From IMG/VR virus record IMGVR_UViG_3300027708_000012, positions 186,001-250,000 of that record: a DNA stretch of 64,000 nt; one strand, 5' to 3'. Below the pieces are notes generated by a model. The model did not search any database. It saw only the letters and a list, made by a program, of their open reading frames with translations, and was not told where the DNA came from. The position numbers were made by a program, and so were the translations under genes. The stretch's first letter is position 1. The number at the start of each line of letters is the position of its first letter. The stretch is from a virus. Below are positions 45,617 through 53,663 of the stretch, in pieces.

Positions 45617-46207
45617 TTATGGACGTTTTGTTATGATTTCGTCAATCAACCCGTATTCCAAGGCTTCCTGCGCACTCATGTATTTGTCTCGTTCCATGTC
45701 GTATTTGAATTGCTCGTAGGTTTTGCCCTTGCTGTTATGGTTAACATAGATCTGTGTCAAATTCTTCTTCATTTTAAGAATCTCTTCGACTTGGATTTCC
45801 ATGTCTGTAGCCTGCCCACCTGCACCGCCCGAGGGCTGATGAATCATGTGTCGAGCGTTTGGTAGCATTTTACGCTTGCCAGGAGCACCAGCAGTAGCAA
45901 GCAGACTTCCCATACTACAGGCTTGGCCCATGACGACTGTGCAAACATCAGGCTTAATGAATTGCATAGTATCGTAAATAGCCATGCCAGCTGTAACCAC
46001 TCCGCCCGGACTATTGATAAAAAAGGTAATGTCTTCATTTCCTTGACTTTCTAAAAAAAGTAATTGTGCCACTAACAAACTGGAACTATGTTCGTTAACA
46101 TCGGTGTCTAGCATGACAATTCGATCTTTTAGTAAGCGACTGTAAATGTCGTAACTACGTTCTCCGCGAGCTTCTTGCTCAATAACCATTGGTACTAAAT
46201 TTGGCAT
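45617..46207 (-). CDS. clpP: ClpP-like serine protease
   Basis: A 196-aa ClpP peptidase subunit. Catalytic Ser98 in [15 protein letters not shown], His123 in [10 protein letters not shown], and Asp in [15 protein letters not shown]. The handle [17 protein letters not shown] and [10 protein letters not shown] are typical. Expected to form a tetradecamer that degrades proteins with a host Clp ATPase; no ClpX/A is seen in the window. Phage ClpP may redirect host proteolysis or process virion proteins. Confidence 0.95.
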   Translation of the reverse strand: MPNLVPMVIEQEARGERSYDIYSRLLKDRIVMLDTDVNEHSSSLLVAQLLFLESQGNEDITFFINSPGGVVTAGMAIYDTMQFIKPDVCTVVMGQACSMGSLLATAGAPGKRKMLPNARHMIHQPSGGAGGQATDMEIQVEEILKMKKNLTQIYVNHNSKGKTYEQFKYDMERDKYMSAQEALEYGLIDEIITKRP

Positions 46208-46209
46208 CT

Positions 46210-46662
46210 TTATCCTTTAAAATTTGATGTATCGTATGTTTGAGCAAAGATGTCTTTTTTAACTACACCGTAGTCATTTGTACCGTGACGAACAATAACA
46301 TCTTCGCCTGTATTATAGTGTAGCTTCTCTCCCCAGCTGGTGTCAACACTTCCGGAATGATCTGCAAGTTTAGCAATCTTCATAATCTTTTTAGGAGTAC
46401 AAACACCGTGGCCGTGATCATCTTTAAGTTCTTGGAACTTGTGCGGAGGGATTGGGTACTGTTCACCTTTTGGTCCTGTTAAGATATAATAGCCTGCCTT
46501 ATAGTTTACAGGACCTTCGAGTGTTTCAATTTGCCCATCTGAATCAGCAATTTCGTACTTTTCTTTGGCAGGCTTTTTGTAAGTTTCAAAGCCATCATGT
46601 TTGAACCAATTGTCGGTAATACCTTCAATTGATTCTACAATTTTAATAAATTCTCTAATCAT
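46210..46662 (-). CDS. Phage protein of unknown function (150 aa)
   Basis: Begins [20 protein letters not shown]; has a [20 protein letters not shown] segment and ends in a Gly/Asp-rich part ([14 protein letters not shown]). The middle resembles PGDYG-type small domains of unknown function. Two nt before clpP, so probably co-translated with it; a role as substrate adaptor would be speculation. Confidence 0.68.
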   Translation of the reverse strand: MIREFIKIVESIEGITDNWFKHDGFETYKKPAKEKYEIADSDGQIETLEGPVNYKAGYYILTGPKGEQYPIPPHKFQELKDDHGHGVCTPKKIMKIAKLADHSGSVDTSWGEKLHYNTGEDVIVRHGTNDYGVVKKDIFAQTYDTSNFKG

Positions 46663-46663
46663 A

Positions 46664-47461
46664 TTAATTACTAATAGTCACCTGGCCAACTACAGCACCA
46701 GGTTTTTGTAGTGCAGCTTCCCGCTTGGCTCGATACTCAGCATTATCTACTGGAAGTAGATTTAGTGTGCCGTTTCCAGTTGGAGTAACTACGCTAACCT
46801 TATCTGACTTAGCGGGAGCAATTTGCTCACTAGGGGATAGTGTTTGCGGTGCAGGAATTGGTGTTACTGTAACTTGGTCTCGATCGAGTTCTTTAAATGC
46901 TTGTTCTTCTCGAGTCAATGCAACTTCTTTTTGTCGTTGTACTTCTTTACCAATTTTCAATACATTGGCATCACCTGTTGGCAACACAATCAATACATAC
47001 GACCGAAAACGATTTCCTTCCGCAATATGTTTGACTTCTCGAACTTCTACGCCAAGTAAGCTGACTTCACGACAGGCTGTGCGAACAGCAAGTTCTGTAT
47101 TGTCGGTACTGGCTTTTTCAGTATCAGTTTTAAAAATCTTAGTACTTTGGCTAGCTGTTCCGCCAGCTGTCATACAAATTTTACCATAAGCATCGGATTT
47201 AGCTTTATGATCGGCCATGGCCATATCGTAGCTTACACCGGTACCGGATGCGTAAACAGCATTGTTGCTTGAAGGCAATTTATACATCCATTCAGGAGCC
47301 TTGCTAATAGCATTATCTACATATTTTTCTTGACGCTGGCGTTCAGCATCTGCTCGGCGTTCGTATGCGTCCGAAGTAGATCCAAAAATCTGTGCGCTAG
47401 CATTGGTGCCAAGAAGTGCAAGGGTTGAAGTCAATACTAGTGTCTTAAAATTATTTTTCAT
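46664..47461 (-). CDS. Secreted LPP20-like protein (265 aa)
   Basis: It has a clear signal peptide (MKNNFKTLVLTSTLALLGTN then ASA cleavage site). Residues 50-170 (APEWMYKLPSSNNAVYASGT, AMADHKAKSDAYGKIC, RSYVLIVLPTG) match the LPP20/FlgT-N type of small outer-membrane-associated lipoprotein domain. The C-terminal third is Pro/Gln-rich and disordered. It follows two tiny envelope proteins in the same sigma70 operon. Probably located in the periplasm and involved in altering the host envelope. Confidence 0.78.
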   Translation of the reverse strand: MKNNFKTLVLTSTLALLGTNASAQIFGSTSDAYERRADAERQRQEKYVDNAISKAPEWMYKLPSSNNAVYASGTGVSYDMAMADHKAKSDAYGKICMTAGGTASQSTKIFKTDTEKASTDNTELAVRTACREVSLLGVEVREVKHIAEGNRFRSYVLIVLPTGDANVLKIGKEVQRQKEVALTREEQAFKELDRDQVTVTPIPAPQTLSPSEQIAPAKSDKVSVVTPTGNGTLNLLPVDNAEYRAKREAALQKPGAVVGQVTISN

Positions 47462-47462
47462 T

Positions 47463-47609
47463 TTAATTTCCTTTGTTAAGATCCACGGATGGCTTTGAAA
47501 TCTTTTCTTTAGTCCATTCTGCAGACGATTGGAGATCCTTACCTACACCTGCTACTGTTGAGCAAGCGGCAAGACTTGTTACTAAAATCAATGCTACTAC
47601 TGTTTTCAT
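47463..47609 (-). CDS. Entericidin-like small lipoprotein (48 aa)
   Basis: ATG at 47607-47609 after CGGAGTTGGC. MKTVVALILVTSLAACSTVA is a lipoprotein signal with lipobox LAAC; the mature part GVGKDLQSSAEWTKEKI closely follows the entericidin pattern (G-x-G-x-D-I/L-x3-A). Host entericidins form an antidote/toxin pair of small lipoproteins. Its start overlaps the stop of the 42-aa membrane gene (ATGA). It could interfere with the host envelope or serve as outer-membrane spanin-like lipoprotein. Too short for most annotation cut-offs. Confidence 0.75.
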   Translation of the reverse strand: MKTVVALILVTSLAACSTVAGVGKDLQSSAEWTKEKISKPSVDLNKGN

Positions 47610-47734
47610 TTTGCCAACTCCGTACTTTGTGTCTTAACTGTGTCTACACCCTTGTCCAACATTTTAGCAATGCCGGAAAATCCAACTGTTGCTAGAACTA
47701 GTCCAAAGACTGTGCCTAAAATAAATGCCTTCAT
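47606..47734 (-). CDS. Small membrane protein (42 aa)
   Basis: ATG at 47732-47734 after GAGAGGGTTAT. One TM helix (FILGTVFGLVLATVGFSG) and a short polar tail ending STELAK. The TGA overlaps the lipoprotein ATG. It is the first gene after the sigma70 promoter at 47762-47790. It may partner with the lipoprotein in the envelope; no known domain. Confidence 0.68.
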   Translation of the reverse strand: MKAFILGTVFGLVLATVGFSGIAKMLDKGVDTVKTQSTELAK

Positions 47735-47761
47735 ATAACCCTCTCTGTGTGTTAAAATTTA

Positions 47762-47790
47762 ATTATAACGTAATGGTACGTTAAAGTCAA
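47762..47790 (-). promoter_or_regulatory. sigma70-type promoter for the envelope-protein operon
   Basis: Minus strand TTGACT at 47785-47790, 17-nt spacer, TATAAT at 47762-47767, 28 nt before the ATG at 47734. Drives the 42-aa, entericidin-like and LPP20-like genes and possibly clpP. Confidence 0.88.
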
Positions 47791-47791
47791 C

Positions 47792-48328
47792 CTACCATTT
47801 ATCCACAATTAGCCAATTTGTATCTGAATTATCAACTTGGCAAATTACACCGTTGAAGACTTTTAATTGCCTATCTACAACTAAGTGTTCTTGGAACATA
47901 CGGCAACGACTATTGCGATATGTAAAGTATTTTTTATTTGATCCAAACGGTGCTTCTGTTTCTAAAATTGTATTACCTTTTTTAAGGGTTGCAGGTACCG
48001 TTTCACCTTCTCTACAACTAGTAACACTTTCGGTTTTGAACCGTCCGGGCATATCCATAAGAAGATTCTTACGTGCTCGTTCTCGGGCATAGTAACAAAG
48101 GCTTTCGGGATTTTCCCAACCTTTTTCAGTTTCTCTCAAATGGTATGTTTTACCGTCTACATCCATATCAAATTCTACAGTACATTGGCCCATAATTTTA
48201 GTATCTTTTACTAAATTAGTAATTGGTCCTACTTGGCGTTCGTTTGTCAGTTGACTGGCTACTTTTACATTACATTCTGCCATGGCAAAACTACTAACCA
48301 AACAAGACAATAGTATTAGTGTTTTCAT
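47792..48328 (-). CDS. Secreted Cys-rich periplasmic protein (178 aa)
   Basis: The ATG at 48326-48328 is chosen because it begins a clean signal peptide (MKTLILLSCLVSSFAMA) and overlaps the stop of the 117-aa gene (ATGA). The mature part has eight Cys (for example ECNV, GQCTVEF, ESLCYY, SVTSCREG, NSRCRMF, VICQVD), so disulfides are likely in the periplasm. No family recognised. It is the second gene of a sigma70-promoted pair. Confidence 0.78.
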   Translation of the reverse strand: MKTLILLSCLVSSFAMAECNVKVASQLTNERQVGPITNLVKDTKIMGQCTVEFDMDVDGKTYHLRETEKGWENPESLCYYARERARKNLLMDMPGRFKTESVTSCREGETVPATLKKGNTILETEAPFGSNKKYFTYRNSRCRMFQEHLVVDRQLKVFNGVICQVDNSDTNWLIVDKW

Positions 48329-48678
48329 GATTGCACACAACTATAGGTATACCACCAAATAGTAGCCTTGAGCCTGCTATTAAAAATACGATCCGATTCT
48401 TCTAATTTTTCAGGATCGGGATTAAAATTCTTTGAACGCTGTAATTTTGTTAGCTCAGCTAATTGTTGATCTTTTTTATCACAACTTACTGGATATTTTT
48501 TTAGATCTTCGTAAGAAATTTCACGAAAATATTCAGTAGTCGGAACTACAGTTGCCGCAGAGTTACTATGATCGAACAATGAGAAAAATGTCCAAATAAT
48601 TAGTAAACCTATCAGGAACCTTAGTACCGGCAAAAATATTGCTAGTATGACACCTGCTGTAATAATAAGTAAAAACAT
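48325..48678 (-). CDS. Membrane-anchored small protein (117 aa)
   Basis: Two adjacent hydrophobic stretches at residues 1-34 (MFLLIITAGVILAIFLPVLR, then FLIGLLIIWTFFSLF), followed by a soluble part with two Cys (PVSCDKKDQ and the C-terminal SCVQS). Probably an inner-membrane protein with a periplasmic or cytoplasmic tail. Coupled to the secreted Cys-rich protein. Confidence 0.72.
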   Translation of the reverse strand: MFLLIITAGVILAIFLPVLRFLIGLLIIWTFFSLFDHSNSAATVVPTTEYFREISYEDLKKYPVSCDKKDQQLAELTKLQRSKNFNPDPEKLEESDRIFNSRLKATIWWYTYSCVQS

Positions 48679-48709
48679 ATTTGCCTATCAATGAAGTTTC
48701 ATTAATAGT

Positions 48710-48738
48710 ATTATATGCTCATTACTGATACTTGTCAT
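48710..48738 (-). promoter_or_regulatory. sigma70-type promoter for the 117-aa/secreted protein pair
   Basis: Minus strand ATGACA at 48733-48738, 17-nt spacer, TATAAT at 48710-48715, 32 nt before the ATG at 48678. It lies over the 3' end of the 141-aa gene. Confidence 0.72.
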
Positions 48739-49147
48739 CCAATTCGACGCTCGAAAGTGATGCAATAGTTTGGAACTTTTCCCAAGCCATTTTAGCGGCT
48801 GGATTGGTCTCTAGCTCACTGTTTGGTAAAACTGCTTCTAACCAAATTTCTGGTCGGCGGCGTGGATGCGCACCAAATTGTCGAGGCTGATGCATCTTGC
48901 CATCTTCGTAGATCATAATGCTTACGCTACGAAATTTATCTTCGTCGTCTTTACTATGGTAATCATAGTTTCCCCATTCAGGGTTGCTTAATCCGCCGAG
49001 GCAGTAACCTGACCAAATTCCGGCCCATTGGTCGTCATCTCGAGGATCAAAGTCTGTACGAGTAATTAATACCAATACATCGTCTATGTTTACCCGTCCT
49101 TCCACAATGTCTAAAATACAACGGCTGTAACTTAACCCAATTTTCAT
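48722..49147 (-). CDS. Phage protein of unknown function (141 aa)
   Basis: Soluble, acidic protein (MKIGLSYSRCILDIVEGRVN, TDFDPRDDDQWAGIWSGYC, then RQFGAHPRRRPEIWLE). Trp and Asp-rich in the middle. Overlaps the SGNH gene by 4 bases. I associate it with small conserved proteins of T4-like phages; function unknown. Confidence 0.7.
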   Translation of the reverse strand: MKIGLSYSRCILDIVEGRVNIDDVLVLITRTDFDPRDDDQWAGIWSGYCLGGLSNPEWGNYDYHSKDDEDKFRSVSIMIYEDGKMHQPRQFGAHPRRRPEIWLEAVLPNSELETNPAAKMAWEKFQTIASLSSVELDDKYQ

Positions 49148-49551
49148 TTTGCCTTCTCTCCTAATTCTTTATAGCCTGCCCAACTTGGATGAATGCCGTC
49201 CGGTTGTAGGCGTGTAATTGGTAATACTGTATCTCCAAATCCTCCTGCAACTTCACGCACAATTGCTTGGACTTCTGGTTTGATTGCCGGTAGAATCCAA
49301 TAGACACGCTTGGCCAATACCTTTGAACGGATAGCGGAAATTTCTTCTCGTGTGTTAACACCTTTGTGATCGTTTGATCCGAGACTAATGATTAATGTCT
49401 CAGCAAGTGGCAATGCACCTTTATCACCTTCAAGGTATTGTTTGCGCCATTGCCAACTATTAATTCCGCCCTTGGCAACAGCAACACAATCGGGTCTAAA
49501 TTGTTTAGTACCAACAGCAATACTATCCCCAATAATTAAACAGTCAATCAC
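49144..49551 (-). CDS. SGNH/GDSL-type hydrolase
   Basis: A 135-aa minimal SGNH hydrolase. Block I IIGDSIAVGTKQF with Ser10; block III LGSNDHKG; block V PDGIHPSWAGY with the Asp-His pair. The block II Gly is in AKGGINSW. Shorter than usual (about 180-200 aa) but all four blocks are visible. It probably deacylates a lipid or sugar ester, perhaps of the host envelope; no signal peptide, so cytoplasmic action is likely. Confidence 0.85.
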   Translation of the reverse strand: MIDCLIIGDSIAVGTKQFRPDCVAVAKGGINSWQWRKQYLEGDKGALPLAETLIISLGSNDHKGVNTREEISAIRSKVLAKRVYWILPAIKPEVQAIVREVAGGFGDTVLPITRLQPDGIHPSWAGYKELGEKAK

Positions 49552-49552
49552 A

Positions 49553-49792
49553 TTAACCTCTTGATGCGGTTTTAGTGCGTATTACAGCCGGTCCGTCGCT
49601 TTCAAAATCCATTCCAGCATTTCGTCCTTCATAACATTTACCATTCCATTTCATACTAATTTTAACTGCTTTGTTGACAATTACATTGAGTAAGACTTTG
49701 TCCTCAAAATCTTGCACAACCGCTTCGGTCATCTTAGCACTCTTTGCCATTTTGATTTGACAAGTATCACTGTGCCTCAGTACTGTAGCCAT
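49553..49792 (-). CDS. Small phage protein (79 aa)
   Basis: The ATG at 49790-49792 is preferred to the one at 49804 because GTGGAGATAAA precedes it. Begins MATVLRHSDTCQIKMAKSAK; mixed alpha/beta with a basic centre (VKISMKWNGKCYEGRN). Unknown function; lies one nt before the SGNH gene. Confidence 0.65.
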   Translation of the reverse strand: MATVLRHSDTCQIKMAKSAKMTEAVVQDFEDKVLLNVIVNKAVKISMKWNGKCYEGRNAGMDFESDGPAVIRTKTASRG

Positions 49793-50087
49793 TTTTATCT
49801 CCACGATTAAATGTAAAAGTTACATTTTTAATACTGTCCCAACGAAAGCTTCTCCAAGCGTTGGCATCTAAATCAAACACAGGCATTACATCGTCATTTA
49901 CTTTACGTTCTGATTTAGATTCTACACTAGCAGGATCTTTAAACATAATAAATGTTGGATTAGTAGTACACCGCATGACACGTTCACTACCATCTTTTTT
50001 AGTAAATGTAACCGATACATTTTCCTGTTTTAATACGTTTTTAAGCCAAAGTTTAAAACGTTTCATATTGGATTCACTTAGCGGCAT
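49767..50087 (-). CDS. WYL_2/Sm-like SH3-barrel domain protein (106 aa)
   Basis: VSVTFTKKDGSERVMRCTTN and a later NAWRSFRWDSIKNVTF match the short phage domain (DUF2693, described as Sm-like SH3 barrel) that carries the V-T-F-T-K...D-G-x-x-R-x-M-x-C-T pattern. Possibly nucleic-acid binding. The ATG at 50087 overlaps the upstream coiled-coil gene by 14 bases; an ATG at 50066 (MKRFKLWLKN) is an alternative start, and neither has a strong Shine-Dalgarno. Confidence 0.72.
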   Translation of the reverse strand: MPLSESNMKRFKLWLKNVLKQENVSVTFTKKDGSERVMRCTTNPTFIMFKDPASVESKSERKVNDDVMPVFDLDANAWRSFRWDSIKNVTFTFNRGDKNGYSTEAQ

Positions 50088-50238
50088 TTTCTAATTCAAC
50101 AATACGTTCTTGTAACATAGAAATTCTATTTTCTAATTCATCAACATGTTCGGCAACTCGTTTCATAAAGTCAGCGGTATTTTCACCAGTTGTACGAAGC
50201 ATTTGCGGTACGCTTAGTTCTTTAGTTTCTTCACTCAT
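50074..50238 (-). CDS. Small coiled-coil protein (54 aa)
   Basis: ATG at 50236-50238 after TTGGAGATTTAA. Begins MSEETKELSVPQMLRTTGEN, then a heptad-like helix MKRVAEHVDELENRISMLQE up to the end. A short coiled coil, probably oligomeric. Starts one base after the stop of the phosphoesterase gene. Function unknown. Confidence 0.7.
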   Translation of the reverse strand: MSEETKELSVPQMLRTTGENTADFMKRVAEHVDELENRISMLQERIVELENAAK

Positions 50239-51123
50239 TTAAATCTCCAATAAAATATCGGGGTTCCAGCCACTGTTTTCACTGTAGCCGTCGTTTTCAT
50301 AACCACGGGGGTTGCATACAATTCGTGTTTCACCAATCACATAATCAGACGGCTGATGCATGTGACCATGTGTCCACAGCACAATCTGTGGGTGATCCAA
50401 AATGAACTCACTTAGGTCACTGGCATAACCACCGTTCATAAGTGTCTGACTTGCGTATTGCTCATGCACACTTTTAAAACTGGGAGCATGATGGCCTACC
50501 ACCACACACTTCTTGTCCTTGTGTTCTTGAACAATGTGTTTGATATAGCCCAGCGTCTTGTCGTGTCTAATAGCAACATCCAGCGGACTCATAGCCGCAT
50601 ACTCACGCTTTTCATTACGAATAATTTTAAAGTCGTTCATCATATCTTTGATAGCATGCATGGTCAAAGAATCTCGACGATTCATGTCAGTCCATAATGT
50701 TCCACCCACAAACACAACATCAGTTACTTCACCTGTTTCTTTATTCCTATCTTGAATAATGTAAGTATCTTGTTCCAACATATGAATGTTGGGATACTTG
50801 GCACACTCGTCACGCATGTAATCAATGGCACTGTAAAACTTACCGTGATAGAATTCGTGATTGCCCATGATGTAGATCACATGAGGAAACTGAAAACTAC
50901 AACGCTTAAAGAAGTCGCGAAAACGAGCGACCCGTTGCATCTTACGGCTAAGATCTGCCAATGCTCCACTGCTATATGGATTAAAGTCAGCGGCATGATG
51001 ATCGTGCAGATCCTGGGCGATGCAAATATCACCACCTAGGATCAGTACATCATAGTCCTGATCATTAACAATATTAATGTCGCTGAACTCCAAGTGGAGA
51101 TCAGATACAAGTTTAATCCTCAT
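50239..51123 (-). CDS. Calcineurin-like metallophosphoesterase
   Basis: A 294-aa binuclear metallophosphatase. Motifs in order: KLVSDLHLEF (DxH), LILGGDICIA (GD), IMGNHEFYHG (GNHE), VVVGHHAPS, and LWTHGHMHQPSDY (GHxH). All metal ligands are present. The ATG at 51121-51123 overlaps the preceding stop region and fits the family start better than the ATG at 51144. Substrate could be phosphodiester, nucleotide or protein phosphate; context in a block of small regulatory-type genes does not decide. Confidence 0.92.
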   Translation of the reverse strand: MRIKLVSDLHLEFSDINIVNDQDYDVLILGGDICIAQDLHDHHAADFNPYSSGALADLSRKMQRVARFRDFFKRCSFQFPHVIYIMGNHEFYHGKFYSAIDYMRDECAKYPNIHMLEQDTYIIQDRNKETGEVTDVVFVGGTLWTDMNRRDSLTMHAIKDMMNDFKIIRNEKREYAAMSPLDVAIRHDKTLGYIKHIVQEHKDKKCVVVGHHAPSFKSVHEQYASQTLMNGGYASDLSEFILDHPQIVLWTHGHMHQPSDYVIGETRIVCNPRGYENDGYSENSGWNPDILLEI

Positions 51124-51718
51124 GGTCTTCTTTCTCTGTTTCAAACGGCCAAGCCGTTTTGCTTTCTAATACAAATTTTTGAGCATCTTCTTTGGTAAGA
51201 CGCCCTGCTTTATGTTCTTCAATAGCAAACCGTAACGCTTCTTCAACAAACGCATTAAAGGTCATATCACGCTCGTGTGCTAGTTTCATGTATTGTAACA
51301 GTTCTTCATCTGAAAAGTCAACTGGAACTGATATTCGTGTATCATAATCTTCGCCTGCTCGAATAGCAAGTGCTTTTCGGATAAAATCATCCGCCACTTC
51401 CAAATCAATATAGTCCACATCGTCCCAAGCTTCGTTTAAATTCACATCGCGAGCCTTGGCTTCTTTGCTGTGCTTTTCAACATTTTTTGGATTGATCATG
51501 CGATAGGCACGATCATTGGTATAATCGCACATACTGACTTCATATACCTTTTGGCTCTTGGTGCTGAACACAATACTGAAACTGTATCCACCTTTACCGT
51601 GAACGCCATTCCAGCTATCTAGCGTATAGCTATTCGGACCATAACATCCCCAACCATAATCACCGCCTTCGGTAATTTTATAGTCAACTAGTTCCATCCA
51701 TTCTTTCATCGAGATCAT
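51113..51718 (-). CDS. Conserved phage protein of unknown function (201 aa)
   Basis: Begins MISMKEWMELVDYKITEGGD; WGCYGPNSYTLDSWNGVHGK follows, a pattern I associate with a conserved T4-like phage protein. The second half contains ISVPVDFSDEELLQYMKLAH, which looks like a ribbon-helix-helix or short helical DNA-binding-like segment. Ends in an acidic tail. Shares one base with the next gene. Confidence 0.72.
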   Translation of the reverse strand: MISMKEWMELVDYKITEGGDYGWGCYGPNSYTLDSWNGVHGKGGYSFSIVFSTKSQKVYEVSMCDYTNDRAYRMINPKNVEKHSKEAKARDVNLNEAWDDVDYIDLEVADDFIRKALAIRAGEDYDTRISVPVDFSDEELLQYMKLAHERDMTFNAFVEEALRFAIEEHKAGRLTKEDAQKFVLESKTAWPFETEKEDHED

Positions 51719-52200
51719 TATTCGTTTCCTTCTTCGTTATAAACAATATTTCTTTCTGTGGCATGTTCTTCACATAGTGTAGTAACCCATCCGCCTCCAA
51801 CACGCTTGCCATGTTTGCCACAAGTTTCGCAAGTTACTCCTGACATTGATTCTGCCATCGTTACCATACCGCTGATATAGTCATCGCCACCGGTGTAATA
51901 AAAACGCAGTGTGCCAAACTTTTCTTTGACTTGGTCTAGCGTTACTTGTGGAATAGCATCCGGAACTGGCCGCATGTCTTCCGGCGAAGCTGTACTATTA
52001 AAAGTAATTGCCCAGTTACGTTGTTTCTCTTTCCAGTCAATGTGATGTTGAATATTGCCCATGAGTTGATCCAAGATATCAAACCAACCATCGCCACAGC
52101 TGAACCCCCAACACATGCAAGTTTCAGTCATAGGCTTGTCACGGTTCACCATCATCTTTGGATACCGTTCACATAGCAATGTATCTAGTTCTTGTTTCAT
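51718..52200 (-). CDS. Conserved phage protein with Cys pairs (160 aa)
   Basis: CMCWGFSCGDGWFDILDQLM near residue 28 and SGVTCETCGKHGKR with LCEEH near residue 125 give clusters of Cys/His that could bind zinc. NIQHHIDWKEKQRNWAITFN and LDQVKEKFGTLRFYYTGGDD are recurring features of this phage family. Function unknown. Confidence 0.75.
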   Translation of the reverse strand: MKQELDTLLCERYPKMMVNRDKPMTETCMCWGFSCGDGWFDILDQLMGNIQHHIDWKEKQRNWAITFNSTASPEDMRPVPDAIPQVTLDQVKEKFGTLRFYYTGGDDYISGMVTMAESMSGVTCETCGKHGKRVGGGWVTTLCEEHATERNIVYNEEGNE

Positions 52201-52448
52201 TTTTCATCCTCTGTTACTACAAAGTGATCAATAATCAAATCCAGTGCGGCAATGGTTTGCATATTGAGTCCAACATCTTCAGGATGTAGCCAATAGCCGT
52301 CTGGGTTAGTATCTGACTTTGGATTCTTCTTCCATTGCTTTAGTTCTTTCTTGAGATACGCACGATAATCTTTTAGGTTAAGACTGGTGATACGATCAGC
52401 GGTCTCACCGTCAATCCATTGGTGAGGTTTATGTTTTGCTTTGCTCAT
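52197..52448 (-). CDS. Small phage protein (83 aa)
   Basis: Helical, charged and Trp-containing (MSKAKHKPHQWIDGETADRI, RAYLKKELKQWKKNPKSD). Overlaps both neighbours by 4 and 20 bases. Unknown function. Confidence 0.68.
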   Translation of the reverse strand: MSKAKHKPHQWIDGETADRITSLNLKDYRAYLKKELKQWKKNPKSDTNPDGYWLHPEDVGLNMQTIAALDLIIDHFVVTEDEK

Positions 52449-52899
52449 TATGATCTCTCGTTAATTCTGCTACAAATAAAAACTTTTCGTATGCCTTACG
52501 TACAGTTGGGTTAGACAATAACTTGTCAGCTTCCAACATCATGGCTTTAACTCCTGCCTCAGCACAGTCATGCACACTGAGCCCGGTTAGTGTACAAAGT
52601 TCGTCACCAAATTCTTTGGCTAACTTTTCCCAAGCCTTCTTCTGTCCTAGTGTAATAGGGGTCTTCTGTGGTCTAAGCTCGCTGGCCTTTGATATAGCCC
52701 GGCAGATAGCATCTTCTGCTACACGCCCAGCGGCAATCATTGCGGCATAGTTAGGGTCGATGTTGTACCTGCGACTAGTACCACCAGGGTAGCTCATAAC
52801 CAAATGAGTACCCTTAGTAAAGCCGTCCATGAAGTCGTTATCATACTCAGCAACAGGCACATACTTGCGTCCAATCTTTTCGTAATATATCTTTTTCAT
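52429..52899 (-). CDS. Phage protein of unknown function (156 aa)
   Basis: Begins MKKIYYEKIGRKYVPVAEYD, a YDNDFMDGFTKGTHLVMSYP strand region, then a long helical C-terminus (GQKKAWEKLAKEFGDELCTL). It overlaps the next gene by 20 bases. No domain recognised. Confidence 0.7.
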   Translation of the reverse strand: MKKIYYEKIGRKYVPVAEYDNDFMDGFTKGTHLVMSYPGGTSRRYNIDPNYAAMIAAGRVAEDAICRAISKASELRPQKTPITLGQKKAWEKLAKEFGDELCTLTGLSVHDCAEAGVKAMMLEADKLLSNPTVRKAYEKFLFVAELTRDHNEQSKT

Positions 52900-53252
52900 T
52901 CTACTACACCTTCCACACGCTTGCCTTCTTTAAGTGTACGCATCAATTGTCGATTACGTTCCTTTTGTTCAGCCGCCGAGCGTTTCTTGTCATCGCTCAA
53001 CTTGAGCATCATGTCGTATTCACGTGCCCATCGAACACCAGCTAGCCAATCTTCAAGACGTTCAACACTACCAATAAACAATTCAGCATCACGACTGTAA
53101 ATTGGCAATGCGTCAGGATCTTTTGGCTTGAGGCTTAGGGCACCGTGATCATCAGACCAATCACTGTGTTTGCTCTTGGCAAACTTAAATCCTAGCTTGT
53201 CGATTTGTTCTTCAAGACGACGAATTCGTTCAATTGTATTCCAACCAGCCAT
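52896..53252 (-). CDS. Phage protein of unknown function (118 aa)
   Basis: Starts with a coiled-coil-like helix (WNTIERIRRLEEQIDKLGFK); ends with a Lys/Arg-rich helix (DDKKRSAAEQKERNRQLMR). Coupled by 4-base overlap to the 156-aa gene. Function unknown. Confidence 0.7.
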   Translation of the reverse strand: MAGWNTIERIRRLEEQIDKLGFKFAKSKHSDWSDDHGALSLKPKDPDALPIYSRDAELFIGSVERLEDWLAGVRWAREYDMMLKLSDDKKRSAAEQKERNRQLMRTLKEGKRVEGVVE

Positions 53253-53253
53253 A

Positions 53254-53445
53254 TCAATCCTTATCTATAGGCACACAAAATTTAGGGAACATTCCAACTT
53301 GTATCCACATGTCATCATGCTGTTCCATAATGACTCCACCTAAACACATAATAGGTCTAGGCTTAGTAATTACTAACATAACTAGCTGTGCAATGATAAC
53401 TATGCCTAAGATAGTCATCAATGTTCTAAATGTCCATGTACTCAT
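53254..53445 (-). CDS. Single-TM small protein (63 aa)
   Basis: The ATG at 53443-53445 overlaps the preceding TGA (ATGA) and starts directly into a TM helix (FRTLMTILGIVIIAQLVMLV). A soluble part with Met/Gln/Asp (GGVIMEQHDDMWIQVGMFP) follows. Chosen over the ATG at 53469. Function unknown. Confidence 0.65.
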   Translation of the reverse strand: MSTWTFRTLMTILGIVIIAQLVMLVITKPRPIMCLGGVIMEQHDDMWIQVGMFPKFCVPIDKD

Positions 53446-53663
53446 ATAATTTTTCCTAGCCCTAGCCAAATTAATTGATCTAGTTCTTGTTGATAGTCTT
53501 GTCCAATTCTACGTTTTTCGTAGATGGCTTGCAACACTTCCTTACCATCGCCATAGTCCATAACACCAGAACCGCGAGACTCTAATTCTTCAATAAGATC
53601 ATCTGTTTCAAATTCTGACAAGTCGACATCTACTTCAACTTCTGTGTAAATTGTTTTATACAT
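53442..53663 (-). CDS. Small acidic phage protein (73 aa)
   Basis: Very acidic N-terminus (TEVEVDVDLSEFETDDLIEE) then a basic/helical part (YEKRRIGQDYQQELDQLIW). Overlaps neighbours by 1 and 4 bases. The acidic stretch resembles DNA-mimic or regulatory phage peptides but nothing specific supports a role. Confidence 0.7.
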   Translation of the reverse strand: MYKTIYTEVEVDVDLSEFETDDLIEELESRGSGVMDYGDGKEVLQAIYEKRRIGQDYQQELDQLIWLGLGKII

